Assembly: GCA_950097015.1 (NCBI GenBank) | Contig: CATNEN010000038.1 | Span: 30,348,501-30,412,500 of the forward strand | Length of the DNA: 64,000 nucleotides | Direction of reading: 5' to 3' | Origin: Macrostomum hystrix | Taxonomy: Eukaryota > Platyhelminthes > Macrostomidae | Shown here: piece after piece, positions 55,311 to 64,000 of the stretch | Numbering within the stretch: position 1 is the stretch's first letter | How the letters are laid out: the number at the start of each line of letters is the position of its first letter | Notes under the pieces: generated by a model | Databases searched by the model: none | Seen by the model: the letters and a program-made list of their open reading frames with translations, nothing else | What the model was told of the DNA's origin: nothing | Made by a program: the position numbers and the translations under genes

Positions 55311-58300
55311 ATGCGCCGGCGCGTTGAACGCCGGCGTGAGCGAAATCGGCGAGGTCGGCTACGTGGCGCTACCCGTCGAAGTGCTACCACTGCTGGTCCT
55401 TCGGATCTTCCGGGTGGCGCCGGGGACCGTGAGGCTCAACAGCATCGAGCCCCAGCTCTATCAGAAGGCAAGCTTCGGGTCGGGACGCTGAACTGCCGCA
55501 CACTCAAGGCCAACTGGCGGAGAGGAGCGCTGGCGAAGCTAGCTCTAGACCTGGGCTGCGACATCATCTCTCTGCAGGAAGTGTCCATCAGGGCGGAACC
55601 AGGCCTTCACTGTGAAGACCTGGGTGCCGGCTGGACCTTCTACTATTCAACGGCGGACCAACGAGGCCGTGGAGGAGTTGGAGCGCTGATCGGGCCGAGG
55701 CTACAGCAGAGATTTCGATGTGTCTCCTTGTCTGACCGTGTGCTTCGTGTCGACGTCCGGCTCCGCGGCCGGAACGCCCGTCTATTCTGCGTGTACACGC
55801 CCCCTTCCACTCGCCCTGATGAGGCTCAAGGCTTCTTCGAGCAACTCTGCGCTGGTGGAGGAGATGGCACAACGAGACACTGTGGTCGTTCTTGGAGACC
55901 TGAACGCAGTTGCACGGAGGTCCAAGCGGTCGCTGTTTGTTACGCCACGCGAGAACAACAATACCGAAGCACTGGAGGACTTCCTGGAAAGGCAGGACAT
56001 GGTGTCGGCCAACACACGTTTCCGCAAACCACCGAGCAGGCTCGCAACCTTTGTGGGCTGCAAGCGGAGAAGGCGGAATGCGCGCCGCCGAAATGCTACG
56101 CGACGGCTAGCACAGCTCGACCACGTGCTTGTGCGCTCTCGTGAGCAAGGCCGCGTTGCCAATTGCCGCGCTATCACGCCGCTAGTCCTGCGGTCCGATC
56201 ACAAGCTCCTCGTTTGCGACCTCAACCTACGCGATCCGCTCTATCGCCCGCCTAAGCGGCCACCGCGGCGCTACTACCGTGCGCTTAAGGACGCTGACAC
56301 GCGCCGCCGCTTCGCTACCGCATTCACCACCGCGCTGGGCGGCAGGTGTGGAAGTGCCGAGTACGCGGAGATCAGCGCTGCTGTTCGAGCCGCAGCGGAG
56401 CAAGCGGTCCCACTGATGCAGCCGGCCCAGCGTGGGCTGCCGGTCTGGCAGAGTGACCCCGTGATCCAGCAAGCGAGGGAGGAACTGGAGAAGCTCCGTC
56501 TGAGCAGGCGACCTACACGCGAGGCTGAGGAGGCCCTAGCAGTCGTCTACCTGCAACGGCAGCAAGCCGCTGTGGATGACGCCATCAAGGCCGTGTCAGC
56601 CGCTGGGCCCGACGCTAAAGGTCGAGTGGCCTGGTCCGCCATCAATGCTCTGACGGGGCGAAAGCGGCGCCTACAACTGAACTTGGCTGGCGACACTGCT
56701 GAAGAGCGCCGCAACGAGCTGCGCGAGTTCTTCGCCGCCACTGTCAACGCGCCGCCACCCTCGCAACCCAACAACCTGAGACTGCCGCCGGAGACGCCGT
56801 TACCGTCGGCAGAGAGTTTCAACGTGGCACCGGTCACCAAGGATGATGTTGTACTGCTGGCCCAAAAGTCATCGGGCGGCAAAGCGCTGGGTCCAGACGA
56901 GGTACCCATCGAAGCACTGCGGCTCCACTGTGTGGCTGGCGAGGTCACCAGTGTGATGAATCGCGTGCTTTCCGGTGAGGCGGCGCCCAACGAATGGACC
57001 ATGGCCCACATCGTCGCGATTCCGAAGAAGCCGGGCACCACAAAGCTAGAGGAGCATCGAGGCATCTGCCTGCAGTCCTGCGCTGCGAAGCTGTTTAACC
57101 GGATGCTGCTATCCCGGTTGCAGCCCGTGTTGGATCCCTACCTGCGGCCCGAGCAGAACGGGTTCCGACCCCAACGCGGCACAGTGGCGCAGATCCTTGC
57201 TCTTCGCCGAGTCATCGAGGAAGCGAACATCCGCCAGTCGATCCTGATCCTGATCTTCGTAGATTTCAGGAAGGCCTTCGACTCGGTGTTGAGGGCCGCG
57301 CTCCCATTGGTGCTTCGCGCTTACAACGTGCCAGAGCAGCTGGTTTCCGCCGTCATGGCGATGTACCACGACACCAAAGCTGCCGTGATGACACCGGACG
57401 GCCTATCGGATCCCTTTGACACATCCTCCGGAGTGCTTCAAGGGGACACGCTGGCGCCGTTCCTGTTCGTTCTGGTGCTAGACTGGGTGCTGCGCACTGC
57501 CATGCCGACTAATGACGACGGTTTTCTGCTGCGGCGACGCGTGGGTCGACGCCAACCAGAGAGGCGGCTCAGCGTGCTTGGCTACGCCGACGATCTCGCC
57601 CTGCTGTCCTCGACTGTCGAGGGCGCCCAACGCCAGCTGGATAGGCTGGTTGCTGCGGCGGCGAGCGTCGGTCTGGTGGTCAACACGCAGAAGACCGTCG
57701 TGCTCTGCGTGCCGGGCGACATCGAGGCCGCAATTTTCTGCCGAGGCGCTGACGGGCAGGTGGCGGAACTCCCGCGCTGTCAGCAATTCGTCTACCTTGG
57801 CGGTCTGGTGCCTAACGTCCGCGAGGATCTGCGGCGTCGCCGCGGTCTTGCCTGGGCAGCCTTCCACTCGGTGCGAGCTGTCCTGCATTCCGTGGCCCTG
57901 CCTGACCGTCAGAGGGCGGCGCTGTTCCAGGCGGTGGTCGAGACCGTCCTGCTTTACAACGCCGAGACATGGACGCTGACGGAGACGCTGGAGCATCTAG
58001 TCGATGCAGCGCACGCTGGCCTGCTGCGCGCTGCCTTCAAAGTCGGCAATGATGATCGGACCACCAACGTGGCACTCTATCGCCGCGCCGGCCTGACCCG
58101 TCCAAGCGAGCTGTTGCGCCGTTGGCGGCTACAGCTGGCAGGCCACCTAATCCGAGCCGAGGAGTACTGCCCCCAGCCCGTGCAAGAGGTACTTCTGCTG
58201 ACGACGCAAGCACCCTACCTGCGGGGGCAAGCGCGAACTCGGCGTTTCGTCGACTGCCTGCTAGCCGACGCCGGCGCCCCGGATACTGCCGGGGGTCCTG

Positions 58301-58338
58301 CTTTTGTTCGCGCCCAGGCCTTGAAACAAGCCTTCTGA
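55311..58338 (+). pseudogene. LINE APE endonuclease-reverse transcriptase ORF with one frameshift
   Basis: The first frame (55311-56144) has an Arg-rich N-terminus, then the AP-endonuclease-like start LRVGTLNCRTLK, DIISLQEVSI and GVGALIG. Near 55840-55850 homology moves to the frame that runs to 58338, giving VVVLGDLNAV, then LDHVLVRSR and RSDHKLLVCD, which completes the endonuclease. The RT follows: SSGGKALGPDEVPIEALRL, WTMAHIVAIPKK, NGFRPQRGTVAQILALRR, FVDFRKAFDSV, GVLQGDTLAPFLF and catalytic YADDLALLSS near 57582. The C-terminal part includes VVETVLLYNAETWTLTETLE and runs to TGA at 58336-58338. Apart from that frameshift no stop interrupts it. Confidence 0.88.
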
Positions 58339-58390
58339 CGCCATGGACCATGGAGAGACCTGGCGTATATAATTGTTGTTATATAAATGC

Positions 58391-60775
58391 TCGAAAAATC
58401 TTTCCTTAGTTTTATACTGAACAACACTTGCTGAGACACTTAACTCAGTTTTTCTCACTATTTTAATATCCGTACCTAAAAGGAGCTTAATAAAAAACTA
58501 AATAGAAAACAGTTACTTATACTAATATGATTAGACTTACGTTCGTACTACTTCCAATAGTATAGGCATAACCCTCGATAGATATATTTCCCTTACTAAT
58601 TATTGCTGTTTCCTCGATAACTTATCCTGCCCGTAAAAAAGTATGCTACACCCTTCATTAATCATGCTACCACATGCAGAATCATGCTACCGTCTCAATA
58701 CATCATGATATCTCATATCTCATTTTATAAATCATAAAATATAGTCTCTACTACTAGCTTTAAATTTAATAACAATTGCCGCAAAATTTGAAAATGAACC
58801 ACGCTTGAAGCTGTGTGCTGAACGTTTTTCTTCTAGTTCTGAATCTGATAATGCTTGCAGCTATGCTAATTTTTTTTCCTTTGTTTTAGCATCGAATAAC
58901 GTAGCTAAAGCTCCGTATGCTCGACCAGTTCGTCGAAAAAAATATTTATTTTTATAAACAAATTATTGGCATATTTATAAACGCACGTGCGGGTCAAAAA
59001 GCAGTGAAACAGTCCTATTCAATTGAGAGTATCGGGCCCTGTTCTGTGCTATGCCAATGCACGCGCGGGCGAGAAAAAGCATCGATTAAATCTAATAAGA
59101 CTGACAGTGTCCGGCCCTATTCTAACTTAACCTTGTTTGGCCTCCTATTAAAAGCAATAGGAAAACTAGTTTTTCGAATATTTAATACCCTTAGCATTGA
59201 GACAGAATGATGAAATTGGATCAGTCTAATCCTTAGATTAATTGGCACCTTTTGGTGAAAACACGGTTAAAATTAGTCAAATGACATTTAGTCAAATGGT
59301 TCAAACGGTAGCTAGAATAACAAACTTTAGAAATTTAGTATAGTAGGAAGGATTTTAGCAATAATTTAGGTTTAGATTTATTTTATAGACCTCAAACATA
59401 TAAAATTTAATTCTCACAACCCTTTAAACTATTTTTGATAGTTTTAAAACCAACAAAAACTTTACCGATGCCTAAAACAGGTTCCGCCAAAAAGGCACCC
59501 GCATATTTTTGTTGTTTTTTTATGGGAGAAAATGATGTATATATATTCCACTAGCTAAGTAAACCTGACCCTGCTTTAAATTTAAAATAATTTTAAGTGC
59601 TTCATTTGAAGCATAAAGAATTTTGGAAATCGAAATCACTTAGAAAAAATTGCTAAATAATGCGTGATTGGCATTGACCACGTGTTCGGCTTACTGCGCT
59701 AAGACTACGTTTGATCGCAAAATAACTTTTTGCAATATCTATTGTTTTATATTTGGTATTGATAAACCTATGTCTTTCACAGCATAATTTAGGACAAATT
59801 CGCTCTCTTGTTTTACTATTTTGAAGTATGCACTTTCAACGTGACTGACCTGGTTTTGCAAGAAACTGAGACAACGGTTTATACGAAACAGGAATCTAAA
59901 TAGAAGTCTGGCACAGGAAATCTACGTAGCGTGCATTGTATGGTCTTATTATTTTTACATCCATTCGTTACAGTCTAGACATAGTGTATGGCTAATTTCA
60001 TTTATAAAGTATTTTTACTCTCTTAGTGTTACGATGAAAGTTACCACTTAAAAGCCAATTCTCAACAGCTTTTAATATAGTGTTATTATAAAAAAGGAAA
60101 CGTGTAACAGCTTGACCTAATTATTGTCTGTTTCTCTAGTTTATTAATTTTCTCCTGGATAGGTTTTTAATATAGATTATCATTTTTTAAAGATGCCAAT
60201 GGTAGTAATACAAAATTTTATATGTAGAATATATATGTTTATAGTTCAGTTTTTTAGTTTTTTTAGTTTCTCTAGTTTATCTATTTTCTTCTGGATAGTT
60301 TTTTATATACATTATCATTTTTAAAGATACCAATGGTAATGGCCTACCTACCCTAATGCCAATGGTAGGTAGGCCTAATAATACCAAATTTTATATGTAG
60401 AATTATAGTTAGTTATATAGACTATTCTTCAAGTTTAGAATAGGCTTAGAATAGAACTTTTGCATTTTTAGTGTCTTAGGACAAAATGTTTCAACATGAA
60501 TGTAATTTATGAAATAAATGAAACAATATGACATTTTCACTTCTATGACTATGCTAGTCTTTTAATTCAATTTGGATATATTGTATATACCGTGGTCTGG
60601 TCTGGATCATGCTAGCCATAGGCCCTATGCCATTGCTAGAAGGAATTTGACATACTTTTTTCATTTATGCCAAATTAATGCCAAATAAAAATGGCTTTAA
60701 AACTTTACACCAAATTATGTCAATCAGAAAAGGCATCCAGAATAAGGAAAATAATTTACAAAGTAGAAAATATGG
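58391..60775. other. AT-rich region, no gene seen
   Basis: About 2.4 kb with only short frames. A near-duplicate of about 100 bp (AGTTTCTCTAGTTTAT..CTTCTGGATAG..ATTATCATTTTTAAAGAT) occurs around 60135-60215 and 60265-60345, a local tandem duplication. No exon recognised. Confidence 0.5.
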
Positions 60776-60776
60776 T

Positions 60777-61423
60777 TAGGGTAATGTATCATCAACCGAA
60801 CAGTGTATCTTCAAAACCAAACAAGAATTTTTTCTTCTTCCTTGGTCTCGTGCAAGACAGAAACAAGCTATTGTGTTTCACAGAACAACTAATTTGAAAG
60901 TTGAAGAAATTATCTACAAGCTGAGGCATGATGTGCAATGAAGCATTAAGAGGAAAGAAAGATATTGATGATTCAGTAGAAATTTTTATTGCAAAAGCAT
61001 ACATTTTAACAACATTTTTTCAGTATGTACTTTAGATGAAGATTGTATGTGGTTGCTTATTAATTAAATGACCATAAATGTAGTTATTTATAGAGCATGA
61101 AAAATGCTTTCAAATTACATAATTCATGATAGTTCCATCCTTAAAATAAGATTAAACCACTCACTCAAATTGTAAAACCAAACATCAAATTCTCTGTTTG
61201 GTTTGAAGATACATGAAAATCATTGTTCGGTTTTAGATAAAAAGCAGGAATAACTTTTTTTATATTTGATAAATTAGCAAAAGCAGATACTTTTTAGAAA
61301 GATGTAACTGTTTTCTATAACTTGGCTTTTGATTTATCATGATATCTAAAATAGAAAATCTGTAGCTTAGGTTTGAAGTTAAAAAAATACACATTCTTGT
61401 TTGGTTGATGATACATTACCCTA
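60777..61423. mobile_element. inverted-repeat element with TA ends (Tc1/mariner-like MITE candidate)
   Basis: GGGTAATGTATCATCAACC at 60779-60797 is repeated in exact reverse complement at 61403-61421, and both ends abut the dinucleotide TA. Further inside, ACCAAACAAGAA and TTCAAACC-type segments also occur inverted, and a TTTGGTTTGAAGATACATG segment lies near 61197. There is no transposase frame. TA duplications fit Tc1/mariner-type transposition. Confidence 0.7.
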
Positions 61424-62357
61424 ATGTTAATAAGTGTTCTAAACAGAAAGAAAATTTGGAAGAAACAGCAAACAATATATAATGTTCATGAATTTTGTTA
61501 ACTTATAATAACATTGCAAAAGTTGCAAACAAATTTGCTTTAACTGATCATCTGTTTCTTTCTCTATCTAATCTGTTGTACCACTTAATTTATGCCAGAA
61601 CCTATATCAATTTTTTGATTAGACATTTTATTCCAACTGTCATTTTTCTAGAATATAAATTATATACTAAAAAAATTCCAGTCTAAACCATATGAATTCA
61701 GTTATGGTGTATGCATGCATATCCAAAAGTATCTATACAGTCTAATTTTTACACAGATTTTTTCTCATTCAAGTTTTAACATTGCCAATAGCTATTTTAT
61801 TAATAGGTGGCATAGGCCTTGAAGTCTTAGCTTAAGTGTGTAGCTAGCTACCCTATACTAACTTTGGCATCTTAGCCATGCCTTAAGGCAATGCAATAGT
61901 TGCATTTATCTTGAAATTTAGTTTTTAGGAAGCTGCATTAATTTTACTGGGGACAAATTTTCCCAAACAAGTTTTGTCTGAGTTAAACTTAATTAGTCTA
62001 AAAAATCCAGTTTTTCTTCATTTAAGTATTTCCAAAAATCATACACAATTCCATATACTCAGGATCATGTTGAATGCACACCAAAAAATAAATAGAGTAT
62101 GAAGTATAATTTGCTTTTCAAGTATTACTTTGATAATGAAGCCGAATAACTTAAATATTAACAACTTTTTGAAATTGACAATGGCCCCTCATAAAACTTA
62201 TATGAGGATGATTATATATTTTCTATGCATGCATCTGTTATATAGTATATTTATTAAATGTAGGACTTAAAAAATAAAAGTAAAAATAAAACATCCTGCA
62301 CTTTCAGATCTTCTTGGCTATTTCAATTTGAAATTGCATTTTTGAAGCTTCTAGAGA

Positions 62358-62601
62358 ATGTCAAGTCGCACTGATGAAAATTCCACTATGCAAGATGGGG
62401 GTAAGTTGTTTTTAAGCAACAGATTCTTAATTTTTGAAAGTACTCGTAGCTATTGTATTTTGCTATCAAGTTGATACCTTTCTTTATATATTTAGGTGAG
62501 AACATTGTTGATGCACTGCTAAATGACCCCAGTGTTCTAGCCCAGTACCAGAAGGAGCTGTCTATCGATACTAAACTACAAGCTATGGCCAACTATAAAG
62601 G
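62358..62601 (+). CDS. two 5' exons of an unidentified gene (partial)
   Basis: Exon 62358-62400 (ATG after CTTCTAGAGA; ends GGG G before GTAAGT) joins 62496-62601 (after ATATTTAG, ends AAA GG before GTAAGT). The frame is consistent for 49 codons: MSSRTDENSTMQDG, then ENIVDALLNDPSVLAQYQKE and LSIDTKLQAMANYKG. Acidic start then a helical stretch; the NDPSVLAQYQKEL part faintly recalls nucleosome-assembly-protein N-termini, too weak to name. Later exons are not in view or not recognised. Confidence 0.55.
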
Positions 62602-63116
62602 GTAAGTTAATCCACCTATTGAAGGAATAATGATATTATACAAATTATTGATAGTATTTTTTTGAGGTAATCCTTAACGAACTTAGTGTAAGTCTAGAGA
62701 AAACAGTCCATCTTCACAAGGAATTTATATATTGATGGAGTTTAAAATAATTGCATTGATAATTTTCTTCATTTTGTATTCTCTCCTGTTAATATCTAGC
62801 ATTAGCTGTTTAACTAGAGGAAAATTACAACAGGCTCAATTGAATTGACCTTTCTTTAACCTCCCACTACGTCCCCACTCTGATTTCATAATATTGACAG
62901 CATAGCTATGTATGTATATATAAAAGTAGCGTTACAAGTTAAAATAGTTTAAATACAGGCCGCACTGTGTAACCTAGCGCTCTGTTAGCTCGCTTACAGA
63001 CGTTGCCACTGCGTAAGTCGTGTTTTTTGTAAACTGCTGACTTTTTTATTGATTTCCCTAGACTCAAAACTTAGCTTTGGTCGTTTTATTCCCCATTCGA
63101 AGCTTCAAGTTGGGAG

Positions 63117-63140
63117 TGACGTCGTGCCAAGAATGACTCA
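63117..63140 (+). promoter_or_regulatory. CRE-like and AP-1-like sites
   Basis: TGACGTCG at 63117-63124 and TGACTCA at 63134-63140 lie about 430 nt before the ATG at 63564, followed by a (CT)n tract near 63250. No TATA box is obvious. Inferred promoter region of the gene at the right edge. Confidence 0.4.
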
Positions 63141-63563
63141 TGGGAATTGATCGAGTGTGCGCAAAAGTTAAATTTTTTTGCAACCCTAGCTGTTCCGCTT
63201 CGTGAAGACCACCTGGAGTAGCTTAGATATTTTCCGCCGTTTCATTCTTTCTCTCTCTCTCTCTCTGTTACTCTGGTTTCGAGTAACAGCTGAACGAAAC
63301 GACCATGTCCCGAGAAAAGAAACGATTCGGTTAGCCTTCTGAGTCTATTTTGAGCACAGATCGTCTGTTCAACTGTGCTGTGTTTATAAGTTGGGAACGA
63401 TTGAGAATTGGTGTTTCGGCTGAGGAGTGAGGTTTGAAATTCATGTGTATATATACGAGCCTTACTTTCTTGTAAAATTTTCCCCACGTAGTAATTCGCG
63501 TTGTTAAAAAACGACAAACTCGTAGCTTTATAGAATAGTTCTTTTTGAGTAGATTAAAGTGAC

Positions 63564-63625
63564 ATGTCTGATATCGAAACTACCGTTGAAGATAAGAGGC
63601 TAGATGCTTTTGGCAAGTATCAGAG
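63564..63625 (+). CDS. first coding exon of a gene extending beyond the window
   Basis: ATG at 63564 (GTGACATG context), 20 codons (MSDIETTVEDKRLDAFGKYQ) plus two bases before a GTGAGA donor at 63626. The start is acidic, then becomes charged and helical. The following intron begins with a minisatellite like those in the other genes. Product unknown. It may be an alternative first exon of the gene starting at 62358, since both open with MS, run through an acidic stretch and end in a Y-K/Q segment. Confidence 0.45.
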
Positions 63626-63756
63626 GTGAGATTTTTTTAGCTGATTAGTTTATTCGTTTAACAGTGCCCCACAACTTTAATATCATTAAGTCCAAAGGCT
63701 TGCTTAAGCTATTTCTCTTTTGTTTAGGTTCCAAAATTTGTAAAGAGGAGAAATCT

Positions 63757-64000
63757 CCAAATCCCAAAACTTCAGGATTCCAAATCCCAAAACTTCAGGA
63801 TTCCTAATCCCAAAACTTCAGGATTCCTAATCCCAAAACTTCAGGATTCCAAATCCCAAAACTTCAGGATTCCAAATCCCAAAACTTCAGGATTCCAAAT
63901 CCCAAAACTTAAGGATTCCAAATCCCAAAACTTCAGGATTCCAAATCCCAAAACTTCAGGATTCCTAATCCCAAAACTTCAGGATTCCTTATCCCAAAAC
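63757..64000. repeat. minisatellite M, 23-bp unit, continues past the edge
   Basis: About ten units of GGATTCCAAATCCCAAAACT plus TCA (variant CCTAATCC), starting about 130 nt after the donor at 63626 and still running at the window end. Confidence 0.94.

Larger units (their letters stand above)
55200..58390 (+). mobile_element. RTE-like non-LTR retrotransposon, nearly full length
   Basis: About 3.2 kb with a single endonuclease-RT coding region and no separate ORF1, a layout typical of RTE-type elements; clade assignment is tentative. GC-rich against an AT-rich background. It starts near TATAAATAGC repeats and a hairpin and ends with TTGTTGTTATATAAATG at about 58372-58390. Related decayed copies lie at 19.2, 41.0-42.7 and 42.7-44.3 kb. 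The single frameshift indicates recent insertion. Confidence 0.85.

Overview
The window looks like nuclear DNA of an invertebrate animal. It holds spliced metazoan genes (tubby, tropomyosin, a Tctex-type dynein light chain, an M1 aminopeptidase), TATA/CCAAT promoters, a Gypsy/Mag-like LTR element, RTE-like LINEs, two tRNA-derived SINE families, short inverted-repeat DNA elements and an unusual density of minisatellites. Nothing fixes the phylum. A flatworm or other lophotrochozoan is only a guess.

Layout. 1-6.25 kb: 3' half of an M1 aminopeptidase gene (+), with three introns filled by minisatellites, followed by two more arrays to 8.0 kb. 8-10 kb: AT-rich, no gene. 10.0-10.8 kb: two-exon tropomyosin-like gene (-), with a candidate muscle-type promoter at 13.0-13.2 kb. 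13.4-14.7 kb: three-exon Tctex1-domain gene (+). 14.9-17.5 kb: a 20-bp array of about 130 copies. 18.0-19.8 kb: a small unrecognised gene (+) with an upstream ORF. 21.9 kb: a hAT-type MITE. 22.7-26.2 kb: a 3'-truncated Gypsy element lying in a 21-bp minisatellite. 26.5-36.1 kb: a nine-exon tubby/TULP gene (+), of which I can reconstruct every exon boundary. 38 kb: a foldback inverted repeat. 39.6-40.3 kb: an unknown intronless ORF (-). 41-44.3 kb: two decayed LINE copies converging tail to tail. 45.7-46.3 kb: a two-TM PPxY protein (+). 47.6-48.0 kb: promoter and first coding exon of a possible secreted protein. 49-52.5 kb: an X-box motif and SINEs. 53.4-54.1 kb: a G-rich array. 55.2-58.4 kb: a nearly intact RTE-like LINE with one frameshift. 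58.4-62.3 kb: AT-rich with an inverted-repeat element. 62.3-64 kb: first exons of one or two further genes and another array.

Common thread. Several genes have roles linked to cilia or the cytoskeleton in known families (tubby, Tctex1, tropomyosin), but nothing suggests an operon. The most unusual features are (i) minisatellites in about half of the resolved introns, usually starting 30-180 nt after the 5' splice site, several with units that look like splice donors, and (ii) nine exact copies of the MEF2-type decamer CTAAAAATAG, three of them around the tropomyosin promoter. All gene models come from reading splice signals and frames by eye; no database search was possible.
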